Shown here one piece after another: positions 1 through 9,065 of a DNA stretch of 64,000 bases (position 1 is the stretch's first letter; every line of letters begins with the position of its first letter). The position numbers were made by a program, and so were the translations under genes. Location: the NCBI RefSeq assembly GCF_001625355.1, contig NZ_JSEE01000008.1:146840-210839 (forward strand), in the 5' to 3' direction. The DNA comes from Marinomonas sp. TW1. GTDB lineage: Bacteria; Pseudomonadota; Gammaproteobacteria; Pseudomonadales; Marinomonadaceae. The notes beneath the pieces were generated by a model that searched no databases, had not been told where the DNA came from, and worked only from the letters and a program-made list of their open reading frames with translations.

Positions 1-640
1 GCCGTCCTTCGGCGGATGGTAAGGTCGTACCACCAAAAAGAATTTGTTCATCTTGGGTTTTATAAACAAAGCTGATATCAAGCCCAGTAACACCTTTAAT
101 CTCTTCTGCCAAGGACTGATCAAGTAGAAACGCCATGCCGATCCAAGCCACAATGTTGGGCGATCTCACTGGCACTAGCACCAATTGATAAGCCAGATCG
201 CCAAACGCAATCATGGTACTGATCGACGAGCCACCAGAACGTCTTGCCGCAAAGACCAGGTCCGCGACCACCTCACTGGCATTTAACTCTTGTGTCATCG
301 TAATGACTTCACCCGCCGGAGAGACCAAAAGAGACACATCTGCATTGATGCGTGCACCGTGATTTTGTAAGACAGAACGGATGGTGCCCGTTTCTTTAGT
401 GGCAACCGCCTGCTTAAAACCAAAATCTGAGGTTAAAATTTCAACCCCTTTGGTAAGCTGCTCTGCCCTCGCTTCTAATAACAAATCGAAGACATTTCGA
501 GACACATCAATCGATTGCACACCCTGTCGATAGTTATCCTCTTTTAGAGACGACAAAACAGCCAGCGCGGTTCCCAACTGAGCAAGAGCCAATAAAGCCA
601 AAACAAATAAAATCAATCGCGCCTGAAAGCTGCTGAACAC
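1..640 (-). CDS. Membrane sensor protein with double-Cache-like domain (partial, C-terminus outside window)
   Basis: The frame is open from a GTG at 640 down to the window edge, about 213 codons, so only the N-terminal part is seen. An N-terminal hydrophobic segment (about residues 7-30) is followed by an extracytoplasmic region of the type found in bacterial sensors. The stretch LLEARAEQL, then DFGFKQAVAT and NHGARINAD, resembles the dCache_3 sensory family. Such domains usually precede GGDEF, EAL or histidine kinase modules, but the output domain lies beyond position 1 and cannot be named. The GTG start is chosen because the two upstream ATGs run straight into a TAA. No gene partner is visible; the next gene diverges. 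Confidence 0.7.
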   Translation of the reverse strand, partial: MFSSFQARLILFVLALLALAQLGTALAVLSSLKEDNYRQGVQSIDVSRNVFDLLLEARAEQLTKGVEILTSDFGFKQAVATKETGTIRSVLQNHGARINADVSLLVSPAGEVITMTQELNASEVVADLVFAARRSGGSSISTMIAFGDLAYQLVLVPVRSPNIVAWIGMAFLLDQSLAEEIKGVTGLDISFVYKTQDEQILFGGTTLPSAEGR

Positions 641-776
641 CTTACATCCTCATGTTGATCTAGCGTGATACCTTTGAATATCAAAGCAAATAGCTCGCCA
701 CATTTAACGAGTCTGAATAATAGGGCTTATCATATATTTATGCCACTGCGGACAAAAAGACTTGTCATTGGCAATG

Positions 777-813
777 CTTTAACATAAGTTATTATTTTCA
801 ACTTTTGTTAAAG
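777..813. promoter_or_regulatory. Inverted repeat just upstream of psuK
   Basis: CTTTAACA at 777-784 is matched by TGTTAAAG at 806-813, perfect 8-base arms with a 21-base AT-rich spacer, ending 7 bases before the psuK start. It could be an operator for the HTH domain carried by PsuK itself, or an RNA hairpin near the ribosome site. Only the repeat is directly seen; the function is inference. Confidence 0.35.
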
Positions 814-820
814 ATGAATT

Positions 821-1897
821 ATGAAAGAACAAACCCTGCGCGTTTATGAAGCGATTAAACAAGATCCGTTGGCCTCACAAAAAGCGCTTGCTGATCGACT
901 CGATATGACGCGTGAGTCAGTCGCCAGTCATATTATGCAGCTGACAAGACAAGGCCATATTTTAGGTAAAGGCTACCTTTTAGCTGAACAAAATGCCTAT
1001 GTGGTCATTGGTGGCGCCAACGTCGACATCAACGGCAACAGTCTTTCTCAATGGTTACCGCAAGACTCTAACCCTGGTCGAATCAACCAAAGTCCCGGCG
1101 GAGTTGGCCGCAACATAGCGGAAAACCTAGCTCGCCTAGGTGAAAAAGTCCATCTGATTGCCCCTATTGGTTTAGACCAACGCGGCGACTGGTTAATCGA
1201 GCAGACTCGCACCAGCGGGGTGGATACTCACCACGTGATTCGCCATGACACCTTACCAACCGGTACGTATTTAGCCATCAGTAACGAACTTGGTCAGTTG
1301 CAAGCAGCGATTGCCGATATGCGTATCATCGACACATTAGAAACCAGTCGACTCGCGGCTAAAACGGCTTTACTACAAGGTGCGAGACGCATTATCGTAG
1401 ACGCCAATCTATCGCAAGAATGCATCACTTGGCTAGCCCAACACACCACTAACGCCAGTCTCATTGCCGATGCGGTCTCTGCAACGAAAGCACCAAAGCT
1501 GTTGCCTATTCTCGCACATCTGGATGTCCTCAAGGTCAATCAGGACGAAGCCAGAGCCATTCTCAGCAGCCAAGAAGAAGACCCTAAACAACTCGCACTG
1601 GCATTACGACAACAGGGCGTCCAAACCGTTCTGCTGAGCCTTGGAAGCCAAGGCTTACTGCTCTGTGATGCATCAGGACATCATCAGCAAAACTGCTACC
1701 CAACGACACCAATCAGCGATACAGGTGCAGGCGATGCCCTGCTTGCTGGCTATTTAACCGCTTGCGAACAATTCGAACAAACAGAACAACGACTTTCTTT
1801 TGCCTTGGCTTGTGCCGCCATCACCCTAGAAAGTCCTCACGCCAATCACCCTGAACTCAGTATTCAAACTGTCACACAATGGATGCAAACACTATGA
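821..1897 (+). CDS. psuK: Pseudouridine kinase (PfkB family) with N-terminal HTH domain
   Basis: A PfkB/ribokinase-family sugar kinase of 358 aa, expected to phosphorylate pseudouridine to pseudouridine 5'-phosphate in the cytoplasm. Residues about 1-55 form a winged-helix HTH (QKALADRLDMTRESVASHI), as in E. coli YeiI. The kinase body starts near residue 60 (VVIGGANVDI), carries the SPGGVGRNIAENLARLG substrate loop, and ends with the catalytic DTGAGD motif at residues 300-305 (base Asp305). The next gene, psuG, overlaps its stop codon in an ATGA arrangement, which makes pseudouridine the likely substrate. The fused HTH suggests it may also act as an autoregulator. No pseudouridine transporter gene is adjacent. 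Confidence 0.85.
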   Translation: MKEQTLRVYEAIKQDPLASQKALADRLDMTRESVASHIMQLTRQGHILGKGYLLAEQNAYVVIGGANVDINGNSLSQWLPQDSNPGRINQSPGGVGRNIAENLARLGEKVHLIAPIGLDQRGDWLIEQTRTSGVDTHHVIRHDTLPTGTYLAISNELGQLQAAIADMRIIDTLETSRLAAKTALLQGARRIIVDANLSQECITWLAQHTTNASLIADAVSATKAPKLLPILAHLDVLKVNQDEARAILSSQEEDPKQLALALRQQGVQTVLLSLGSQGLLLCDASGHHQQNCYPTTPISDTGAGDALLAGYLTACEQFEQTEQRLSFALACAAITLESPHANHPELSIQTVTQWMQTL

Positions 1898-2799
1898 ATC
1901 AATTTCTTGATATTCACCCAGAAGTCGCTGAAGCCATTGCTTCCGGCAAACCCGTTGTCGCTTTAGAAAGTACCATTATTTCTCACGGTATGCCTTGGCC
2001 ACAGAACGCAGAAACCGCCAAAAAAGTGGAGCAAGTCATTCGTGACAATGGCGCTATTCCGGCGACCATCGCGATCATCGATGGCCGCCTTAAAGCCGGA
2101 CTCAGCAGCGATGAAATCGACACTTTGGCGAAAGCCGGTTTATCCGTCACCAAATGCTCTCGTCGTGATTTACCCTTTGTGGTTGCTCAGCAGCAACACG
2201 GTGCCACTACCGTTGCGGCAACGATGATTATTGCCGCCATGGCGGGCATACGAGTCTTCGCTACAGGCGGCATTGGCGGCGTTCACCGTGGCGCGCAACA
2301 GACTTTCGATATCTCAGCCGACTTACAAGAACTGGCTAAGACCAATGTGGCGGTCGTTTGTGCTGGCGCAAAGTCGATTTTGGATTTGGCCTTAACTCGC
2401 GAATACTTAGAGACTCAAGGGGTACCAGTGCTAGGCTATAAAACGGATGTCTTGCCTGCGTTCTATACTCGTGAAAGTGATCATACGGTGGATTACAACA
2501 TGGCAAGTGCCAAAGACATTGCACAATTCATCAGTGCGAAATGGGACATGCAATTACACGGCGGTACCGTGATTGCCAATCCGATCCCAGAAGAATTTGC
2601 GATGGACAAAGAGGCCATTGATTCGGCCATCAATCAAGCCTTAGCGGAAATGGAAGAGCAAGGTGTCGGTGGTAAAGAGTCGACACCTTTCTTATTAGCA
2701 CGTGTTGCTGAATTGACTGGTGGCAACAGTCTCGCCAGCAACATCCAGCTCGTGTTTAACAACGCTCGTCTCGCCGCTGAAATCGCCACGGCTCTGTAA
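1894..2799 (+). CDS. psuG: Pseudouridine-5'-phosphate glycosidase
   Basis: PsuG cleaves the C-C glycosidic bond of pseudouridine 5'-phosphate to uracil and ribose 5-phosphate, completing the pathway begun by PsuK. The protein (301 aa from this start) has the usual family length and motifs: VALESTIISHGMPWPQN near the N-terminus with the conserved Glu, then FATGGIGGVHRGA, and CAGAKSILDL with the conserved Lys region. An ATG at 1879 is also in frame, but the ATG at 1894 forms the ATGA overlap with the psuK stop and has a GGATG stretch at suitable distance, so it is preferred. Translational coupling with psuK is likely. Confidence 0.92.
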   Translation: MNQFLDIHPEVAEAIASGKPVVALESTIISHGMPWPQNAETAKKVEQVIRDNGAIPATIAIIDGRLKAGLSSDEIDTLAKAGLSVTKCSRRDLPFVVAQQQHGATTVAATMIIAAMAGIRVFATGGIGGVHRGAQQTFDISADLQELAKTNVAVVCAGAKSILDLALTREYLETQGVPVLGYKTDVLPAFYTRESDHTVDYNMASAKDIAQFISAKWDMQLHGGTVIANPIPEEFAMDKEAIDSAINQALAEMEEQGVGGKESTPFLLARVAELTGGNSLASNIQLVFNNARLAAEIATAL

Positions 2800-2838
2800 C
2801 CAGACTCAGAAAAATGACGTGGAGATCATACTTGGCCA

Positions 2839-3837
2839 CTACGACTGCCAATACTGATCTCGCCAATAGTCGATTTGGTCGTCTGCGAGGAAACTCCAGG
2901 CGACAAATCGACTGATTTTTTGACCTTGAGCCATCTCAATCACCTTAACTTGTCTTGCTCCAACGTTTTTGAGGGCTTTTTGGATGGTGTCCAAATTGCT
3001 CTGTCGAGCCACTAACGAGGTGAACCAAAAACATTGATCACGATAGCGAGTGCTTTCCTTAACCATACGCACGATAAAACCCGCTTCGCCACCGTCACAC
3101 CAGAGTTCCGGTGCCGTTCCGCCAAAATTCAGCGTGGTTTTTTGAGGGGGGGTTGTGCGAGCTGTATTTGACGCCCCTTTGACACCACGCCACTTACGCT
3201 GAGACTCTTCAAGCATGGCCGATTCACTGGTATGAAACGGGGGATTACACAAGGTTAGATCAAAACGCTCATCGGTCTGCCAAACGCCATCGAAGATTGC
3301 TTTCTCCGACGCCTGTTGTCGAACACTCACTGCATTTTTCAAACAAGCATTGGACTTGATAATGGTTGAGCAAGTGGCCACCGCAATGGGATTCACATCA
3401 GAACCCACAAATTGCCAGCCATATTCTTGATGTCCAACGATCGGATACACACAATTTGCACCAACACCGACATCCAACACTTTAATATTTTTACCACGTG
3501 GAATAACACCCTCGTGACTGGACGCCAAAAGGTCAGCCAAATAATGGATGTAATCGGCACGACCCGGGATTGGAGGGCATAAAAAGCCCATTGGAATATC
3601 CCAAAACGCCACCCCATAAAAATGATTCAACAAAGCACGATTAAGCGTTTTCACCGCATTTGGGTCCGCGAAATCAATCGATTCATTGCCATATTTATTA
3701 AGCTGAATGTAATGGGATAATTCGGGGCAAGAGTCCGCCAGCAAGGCAAAATCATAACGCGCACGGTGAGGATTGCGAGGATGCAACTCTAATTTGTTAC
3801 TACGTTTACCCTTTGTATGCTTGCTTTTATGAGCCAC
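2839..3837 (-). CDS. rlmF: 23S rRNA (adenine(1618)-N(6))-methyltransferase RlmF
   Basis: A SAM-dependent methyltransferase that modifies A1618 of 23S rRNA. The 332-aa protein has the basic N-terminus typical of the family (HKSKHTKGKRS), the LHPRNPHRARYDF block, the SAM-binding motif I VLDVGVGANCVYPIVG near residues 120-135, and the NPPF catalytic motif (LTLCNPPFHTS) near residue 205 that marks N6-adenine methyltransferases. It faces psuG tail to tail with a 39-base gap and no clear terminator. It appears to be a single-gene unit; nothing unusual was seen. Confidence 0.93.
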   Translation of the reverse strand: MAHKSKHTKGKRSNKLELHPRNPHRARYDFALLADSCPELSHYIQLNKYGNESIDFADPNAVKTLNRALLNHFYGVAFWDIPMGFLCPPIPGRADYIHYLADLLASSHEGVIPRGKNIKVLDVGVGANCVYPIVGHQEYGWQFVGSDVNPIAVATCSTIIKSNACLKNAVSVRQQASEKAIFDGVWQTDERFDLTLCNPPFHTSESAMLEESQRKWRGVKGASNTARTTPPQKTTLNFGGTAPELWCDGGEAGFIVRMVKESTRYRDQCFWFTSLVARQSNLDTIQKALKNVGARQVKVIEMAQGQKISRFVAWSFLADDQIDYWRDQYWQS

Positions 3838-3978
3838 AGAATCGCCGTTGTTGATTGCTAAACGCTAAGTATAACCGAATTCCTCAGTTGGCAAGAAGCA
3901 CCTTATAACACGCTCAAAATGAGCGCTCGTTCGCAGCGCGCCAATGCAACTAAAAGCACATTTAAAAAAGCGTTAAAA

Positions 3979-4329
3979 TCATGACGACAATAGGAAAGGT
4001 AGGATTGAGACACTCAAAATCAAACCTATGGCTAGAAGAGTGAACAAGGCTTCTGCTGGGTTTTGACGAGCATGTTGAAAATAGCCCAATAGATATTCAC
4101 CGATATTTGGGGTTTTCATATCGCGACTGCGTTCAAGCTGATCTTCACGAATGAGAACGCGTGCTTGTTCGGCCTGCTGTTTATCTCTAACCCAAATCCC
4201 CGCCATGGATATTTGCCAACGACCCGCACTGGTTTCATAAAACTCAATATCATGCTCCGCGAGAAGTTGACGGATATCGTCGGCTTCTTCTTCAGGAACA
4301 TATTTTAATCGAAACACCAAGGTCGCCAT
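3979..4329 (-). CDS. DUF6164 family small membrane protein
   Basis: A 116-aa protein matching the DUF6164 pattern: an N-terminal soluble domain (residues about 1-75; LVFRLKYVPEEEADDIRQLL, then FYETSAGRWQISMAGIWV) followed by a linker and one C-terminal membrane helix (about residues 93-113). The soluble part resembles a small alpha/beta domain that reads a neighbouring residue set, but no biochemical role is known to me. It is on the same strand as the EAL gene upstream of it, 63 bases away, so they could be cotranscribed. An ATG start with AGAG upstream (in the tract CAGAGAGCGA) is acceptable. Confidence 0.75.
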   Translation of the reverse strand: MATLVFRLKYVPEEEADDIRQLLAEHDIEFYETSAGRWQISMAGIWVRDKQQAEQARVLIREDQLERSRDMKTPNIGEYLLGYFQHARQNPAEALFTLLAIGLILSVSILPFLLSS

Positions 4330-4392
4330 GCGAATCGCTCTCTGAAAATAAAAGGTAGCAAAGAGTAAGAGAAGGCAAAGCGGAATACAATG

Positions 4393-5958
4393 CTACAAAT
4401 GGCTTTTTCTCGCTTGATCGTCCATCAACCACTCTATGACTTGATCAATCGGCAAAGGTCGACAGAAATAATACCCCTGCACTCTTTCAACCCCTAACTC
4501 TCTTACCGCCTCCAACTGATCTTCTCTTTCCACGCCTTCCGCAACCACTTCCATATTCAGCTCTTTCGCTAACTTGGTGACGGAGGTTAAGACCTGTCGG
4601 GTAAATTGATCTTCTTTTAAACTCGCGATAAAAATTTGATCTAATTTTAGTGTGTCATATGGGAAACGTCGTAAAAAATCTAACCCCGCATAACCCGTAC
4701 CGAAATCGTCCACTGACAAACGAATGTCTAAGGCTTTTATGTGCTCGAAACGACTCACCATTAAAGGCAGCTCAATGGAGTTTAGCGCCGTTGTTTCCGT
4801 CACCTCTAACCCTAGCCGTCCCTTTAATTCAGGCCATTCGTCCATCACTTTAGCCAACGTTGGAGCAAAGTCTTCATGAATTAAACTGTGCCGATCAACG
4901 TTCACTGAGATACGAATGTCTTTGAGTAAATCCGCATTTTCACGAAAGAACACCCCCACTTTTCGAATCACCATCCAAGTGAGTTCATCAATTAATCCTA
5001 ACCGCTCAGACACCTCAACAATGGATAATGGAGAGACCTGACCATGATAGGGAGAATGCCAACGAATTAACGCCTCCAGTTCATAGGTTCTGTTTTCATC
5101 TAAAGACACAATCGGCTGGAAATACACTTCCATGGCATTGTTTTGAATGGCTCTTTTGATACATTGTGGTAACGAGCGCCGATAATACAAAAAGCTCCAA
5201 TGCAAAATGCTGAGTAAAACAAATAAGAAGACGCTAAAAAGGAAAATAAAGGGCCACATTGACTGATATATTTGCCAGTAATAACGCTCTGGCAAGTACA
5301 CCGCCAAACTCATCGCCCAATCATCCAGTGTACGAACCTGTTTATCCAATATCGAGCCTTCAATATCCGCACTATTGGATACGACCATTTGTTTGCCCAA
5401 CGTTAATTGATAGGCATAACCTGATGTCAGCCAACGATCAACATAGCTTCCTAAACGCTGCGGTGGCGCTAAGCCATTTACCCCTATGCCTTTCTCGCCT
5501 TTATAGAACACAAGAAATGCATTGTCTCCTAATGTATGTGACTTAACGAGTGACACAGTTCTGTGGGCTGGGCTGGCTTCAATGCGCTGAGCAATGCTGT
5601 TAAAAATCTTGAATTTTCTTGGCCCTAGATTGGTACAAAATACTTGGTAATCCGAATTGAACAGACCAAATTCTTTAAAAGTAGGGGAATAAAATGTTGC
5701 TTTGCGCAACTGCTTAATACTTTCTGCATTACATGAAAGATCCGCGTCATTTGTGATGCTTTTAAGCTCAACAAAAATCGCCTCCATGTGCGAATCTAAT
5801 GCCGCTTTAGCGAGGTCCGTTCGAGTATAGATGTCTTTCAAGAGGTAAAAATACAAACCCAAGGAGAAAAGCAATATTGAGCAAACAACGGATATAAAGG
5901 CGTAGGAAAATAGGACTTGTTTACTAGAGGGAAATAGCACACTCAACTTACGAAGCAT
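4393..5958 (-). CDS. Cyclic-di-GMP phosphodiesterase with CSS-motif sensor and EAL domain
   Basis: An inner-membrane c-di-GMP phosphodiesterase of the PdeB/PdeC architecture (521 aa). A membrane helix at about residues 10-35 is followed by a periplasmic CSS-motif domain (DLSCNAESI, then FCTNLGP, with the paired cysteines used for redox control in E. coli homologues), a second helix around residues 235-258, and a C-terminal EAL domain. In the EAL domain I see YFQPIVSL, ELEALIRW (the EAL signature), SVDDFGTGYAGLDFL and VVAEGVE, so it looks catalytically intact. The ATG at 5958 is chosen over one at 5982 because AGAGGGA lies 5 bases before it. DsbA/DsbB-type thiol control is an inference from the family. 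Confidence 0.88.
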   Translation of the reverse strand: MLRKLSVLFPSSKQVLFSYAFISVVCSILLFSLGLYFYLLKDIYTRTDLAKAALDSHMEAIFVELKSITNDADLSCNAESIKQLRKATFYSPTFKEFGLFNSDYQVFCTNLGPRKFKIFNSIAQRIEASPAHRTVSLVKSHTLGDNAFLVFYKGEKGIGVNGLAPPQRLGSYVDRWLTSGYAYQLTLGKQMVVSNSADIEGSILDKQVRTLDDWAMSLAVYLPERYYWQIYQSMWPFIFLFSVFLFVLLSILHWSFLYYRRSLPQCIKRAIQNNAMEVYFQPIVSLDENRTYELEALIRWHSPYHGQVSPLSIVEVSERLGLIDELTWMVIRKVGVFFRENADLLKDIRISVNVDRHSLIHEDFAPTLAKVMDEWPELKGRLGLEVTETTALNSIELPLMVSRFEHIKALDIRLSVDDFGTGYAGLDFLRRFPYDTLKLDQIFIASLKEDQFTRQVLTSVTKLAKELNMEVVAEGVEREDQLEAVRELGVERVQGYYFCRPLPIDQVIEWLMDDQARKSHL

Positions 5959-6162
5959 AAATCCCTCTTTTATATGTACCATCCATCGTGTATCTCAACC
6001 TTTTGTAATAAAGTGTAACGGCACAAATAATGCCATATAAGTAACAAACTACCAACAAAAGACTGTACAAAAAGTTTATAAATATAAAGCGAACAAGTCA
6101 GATATACACATACCTTATAGAGATCTTCAGCTCATATTAAGAATATACAGGTTAGCGACGAA

Positions 6163-6663
6163 TTATTCCGGCAAAAATGGCAGCACAGGGCAATTAACCA
6201 CAATATCGCTACGCTCAATACGAATGAATCCAGCCTCTTCAGCCGCCAAAACCGCTTCTTCCGAGGTCAATTCATAAGCTTCTTTTGGGTTATTCCATAC
6301 CACCCAGTACATGAGCCAAAGTGGTGAATAATGGCGATCTCGGCTTAAATAACCTAATGGGACAGGCGCCGACGCAAAGACATTTTGTTGCTCTTTATTT
6401 GGAAAGCCATATACCCGTTCCAGTACCGTTTTAACTTGAGGTGGTTTCGGGTAACGAGGAATCGCATCCCGTAAACGCGGCGCATAATTCGCCTGCATTT
6501 CCTTTGCTAACTTACGATCAGAAACATCTGTGGTGATGTAAGCCACTTGTTCACCATCATGCCAAGCCTGAAATATCGGCAAACGTGCCATGTTATCCTG
6601 CGTCGAAGCGCAACCGGCTAACCACAGGGTGAATAAAATCAACAACACAGAACGACTCAGCAA
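6163..6663 (-). CDS. Uncharacterised lipoprotein
   Basis: A 166-aa protein with a lipoprotein signal peptide: hydrophobic residues 5-16 and lipobox LAGC with Cys18. The residue after the cysteine is Ala, so outer-membrane sorting is expected. The mature part is mostly soluble, with no domain I recognise; it has many Tyr, Trp and Pro residues, for example YSPLWLMYWVVWNN. It stands between the EAL gene and the sigma-54 activator on the same strand, with about 100 bases on one side and 200 on the other. I do not recognise the family and assign no function. Confidence 0.65.
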   Translation of the reverse strand: MLSRSVLLILFTLWLAGCASTQDNMARLPIFQAWHDGEQVAYITTDVSDRKLAKEMQANYAPRLRDAIPRYPKPPQVKTVLERVYGFPNKEQQNVFASAPVPLGYLSRDRHYSPLWLMYWVVWNNPKEAYELTSEEAVLAAEEAGFIRIERSDIVVNCPVLPFLPE

Positions 6664-6764
6664 ACTTAGCCTCCACTTGAAACAAAATCATCTTTTTGAC
6701 TCTCACAAGGTATCAAGACTCATCCTTTTTGGAAAGGCAAGTCGATCTCCTTACTGGTGCCTCA

Positions 6765-8798
6765 TTAGTTTGGTGCCTTGAGCTTAGTGTATTTGTACAC
6801 AGTATTTCGACTCACGCCCGCGGCTTTCGCGGTTTGTGACACATTGCCCTTGTGCTCATCCAATAAGCGTGGGATCAGCTGCTCAAGCGGTTCTGCTACA
6901 GCACTTGCGTCACTCTTCTCAGTCTCTTCTGCAGACGTAATCATCAGATCGTCAAAAAAATCATCGGGTAAATGCCACTCTTCCAACTCGTCGCCGTCAG
7001 CCATGGCCATCCCAACCTTTAACGTATGCGCTAATTGGCGCATGTTTCCAGGCCAAGGGTGCTTCTCAAGCAAAGCCAACATGTCATCTGATAAAGGAGG
7101 ACTCGGTTCTTCTTGACTTAACCTTGCATGCAAATAGGCGATCAATTTCACCTTATCTTGTCGTTCACGTAACGGGGGCAACTCTATGTTTAAACCCGAA
7201 ATACGATAATATAAATCCTGTCGAAAGCGACCATCTTTCACTTCTGCCTTTAAGGCTCGGTTCGTGGCTGAGATCAATTTAATATCCACAGGATACACCT
7301 CGGTTGAGCCTAGCGGTGTCACCACCCTTTCTTGTAGCACTCGTAATAATCTCGATTGCACCGCCATTGGCATTTCACCAATTTCATCCAAAAATAACGT
7401 ACCTCTGTGGGCTCGTCGAATCAGGCCAATTGAGCCTTTATTTTGCGCCCCTGTAAAAGCCCCTTTTTCATAACCAAAAAGTTCAGATTCAACCAATTCA
7501 GCCGGGATAGCCGCGCAATTCACCGCCACCAGCATCTCTTCACGACGAGAGCTGTGATAATGCAAGCTGCGTACGAAGATCTCTTTGCCCGCTCCCGTTT
7601 CACCATGAATCAAAATCGGAATGTCCTTTTCCATGATCTTATGCGCTTGTTTCACTAAACGCTCGACATGGGCATCTCCATGTTGTAATTCGGCTAATGG
7701 AATGACATTAGGCGGCACATCATGACGAGCGTAATCGGCACTTTCCAAGTCCATAAAAGACAAATCTTTTCCCTTGTTTTGCATAGTATTTTTATTATCT
7801 TTAGGGGTGGGAGGAACATACCCAGAGCCTTGACGAAAATCTGGTACACGCATAATTTGTTGCACTGGCGGTATGACTTTGACATAAAACTGATAACGCC
7901 CCAGCGCCACCAGTTTTAATGGCAAACTGGCCGGGTGATGCTTAATTTCTCGCATTTCAATATCAAAAATCTGACGAATATTCAGAAGCGCCAAATCCCT
8001 CGCCAACACCACTTCGGCACGCCGATTGGCCGACACAATGGTGCCATTTTCATCCAGCACCAGAATACCTGACCAATGACTGTCCAAACTGGTCACATTG
8101 GTATTGAAACTGAGGATAAAATGTTCTTGTTGAAAAGCCGAAAAAATAAGCCGATTTTCCACACTCAAAGACATCAGTTTCACCATACCAAAGGTATGAT
8201 CCTGAGGCAGATAAGCGTCCGATGAGATGTCCAACACACCAACTAAGTCGTTTTGAGTATTATAAATAGGGGAGGCCGAGCCCACCATGAAGCGATTCGC
8301 TCTTAGGTAGTGTTCATCACGACCAACCTGAATGGCTTGGCCAGTAATCAAGGCCGTGCCGATGGCGTTTGTGCCCACACCAATTTCACTCCACTGATTA
8401 CCACCAACAAGACCGTGTTCTGAAGCCGTTCCAAAACGCGGTTGCCCCCAGGTATTCAAAACATGGCCTTGGCGATCGGCTAGCACGATCATACAGGCCG
8501 AATTGCTTAAGATATTCTCGTAATAAGGCAATACTTCGTTTTCAGTGGTCTCTAATAGACTGCGATGCTGGTCCATTAGGTCGTGCAGTTCCCCCCTTGG
8601 TAAACTCGCAAAGTCCGGTCGACTACCATGCTCCAAACCAAACTGCTCACACCGATACCAAGAGGCTTGAATTTGCTCTTTATGAGTTTTTTCAGTGACT
8701 TGAGCCCCTTCAGCTAGGGCATTGGATGACATCTTTTGTTGTTGTTCTTGCTCAGGCATTTCCAGCTCCGACGTGTCAGGGGCATTCGCCAAGTTCAT
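6765..8798 (-). CDS. Sigma-54-dependent activator, GAF-AAA+-Fis (AcoR-like)
   Basis: A bacterial enhancer-binding protein of 677 aa. The N-terminal half holds a GAF-type sensor (about residues 80-220, with GVGTNAIGTALITGQAIQVG typical of AcoR-like activators) and a PAS-like region (about 245-320). The AAA+ domain follows (about 390-620): Walker A GETGAGKE, the sigma-54 contact loop GAFTGA, Walker B LFLDEIGEM and the arginine finger segment FRQDLYYRI. A Fis-type HTH closes the protein (NVSQTAKAAGVSRNTVYKY). The intact GAFTGA loop means it should work with sigma-54. It diverges from the ABC importer operon and is its probable activator; the ligand is unknown, glycerol or a metabolite being a guess. 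Confidence 0.9.
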   Translation of the reverse strand: MNLANAPDTSELEMPEQEQQQKMSSNALAEGAQVTEKTHKEQIQASWYRCEQFGLEHGSRPDFASLPRGELHDLMDQHRSLLETTENEVLPYYENILSNSACMIVLADRQGHVLNTWGQPRFGTASEHGLVGGNQWSEIGVGTNAIGTALITGQAIQVGRDEHYLRANRFMVGSASPIYNTQNDLVGVLDISSDAYLPQDHTFGMVKLMSLSVENRLIFSAFQQEHFILSFNTNVTSLDSHWSGILVLDENGTIVSANRRAEVVLARDLALLNIRQIFDIEMREIKHHPASLPLKLVALGRYQFYVKVIPPVQQIMRVPDFRQGSGYVPPTPKDNKNTMQNKGKDLSFMDLESADYARHDVPPNVIPLAELQHGDAHVERLVKQAHKIMEKDIPILIHGETGAGKEIFVRSLHYHSSRREEMLVAVNCAAIPAELVESELFGYEKGAFTGAQNKGSIGLIRRAHRGTLFLDEIGEMPMAVQSRLLRVLQERVVTPLGSTEVYPVDIKLISATNRALKAEVKDGRFRQDLYYRISGLNIELPPLRERQDKVKLIAYLHARLSQEEPSPPLSDDMLALLEKHPWPGNMRQLAHTLKVGMAMADGDELEEWHLPDDFFDDLMITSAEETEKSDASAVAEPLEQLIPRLLDEHKGNVSQTAKAAGVSRNTVYKYTKLKAPN

Positions 8799-8837
8799 TC
8801 CGTATTGTTATTTAGAGCTTACTCAGATGACGCTAAT

Positions 8838-8916
8838 GTGTTCATCTGGTGTTCACAATTCTTCCCCACTCTAAACACTTTGAACACCTCTGAACAGTCT
8901 TTTTCACATATGAACA
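8838..8916. promoter_or_regulatory. Cluster of GTTCA/TGAAC half-sites, candidate activator binding region
   Basis: GTGTTCA occurs at 8838-8844 and 8849-8855, 11 bases apart; the inverse TGAACA occurs at 8881-8886, 8891-8896 and 8911-8916. The direct copies are spaced by one helical turn and face the inverse copies, as expected for an upstream activating sequence. The cluster lies 80-160 bases upstream of the candidate sigma-54 promoter and next to the activator gene. Binding by that activator is inferred. Confidence 0.5.
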
Positions 8917-8995
8917 TGTTATCTTGATTTAAAGGTCAGATTATTTTTCCTTATATTTCATAAAGTTAAAAACATTAAGAGAAATTTTAGTATTT

Positions 8996-9011
8996 TGGCA
9001 CAAGCTTTGTA
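8996..9011 (+). promoter_or_regulatory. Candidate sigma-54 (-24/-12) promoter for the ABC importer operon
   Basis: TGGCACAAGCTTTGTA fits the sigma-54 consensus at the -24 box (TGGCAC) and has the required 12-base step from the first G of GG (8997) to the G of the -12 box (9009). The -12 box reads GT instead of the usual GC, so the site is imperfect. Context is strong: a sigma-54 activator gene is divergent and the importer operon begins 92 bases downstream. Confidence 0.6.
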
Positions 9012-9030
9012 TTAGTCCTTACAAAGCTTG
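9001..9030. repeat. Perfect 10-base inverted repeat overlapping the -12 region
   Basis: CAAGCTTTGT (9001-9010) is followed after ten bases by its exact complement ACAAAGCTTG (9021-9030). It overlaps the candidate -12 element and the expected transcription start. It may be a repressor site or part of a leader hairpin. Confidence 0.5.
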
Positions 9031-9065
9031 CATGTTCACTTTTGCAATTCACACTGAACACATGC
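9030..9065. repeat. Inverted repeat GCATGTTCA / TGAACACATGC in the glpS leader
   Basis: GCATGTTCA (9030-9038) and TGAACACATGC (9055-9065) form an imperfect inverted repeat that again contains the GTTCA half-site seen upstream. Its place downstream of the candidate promoter and upstream of glpS is more typical of a repressor or leader structure than of an enhancer. Confidence 0.4.
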
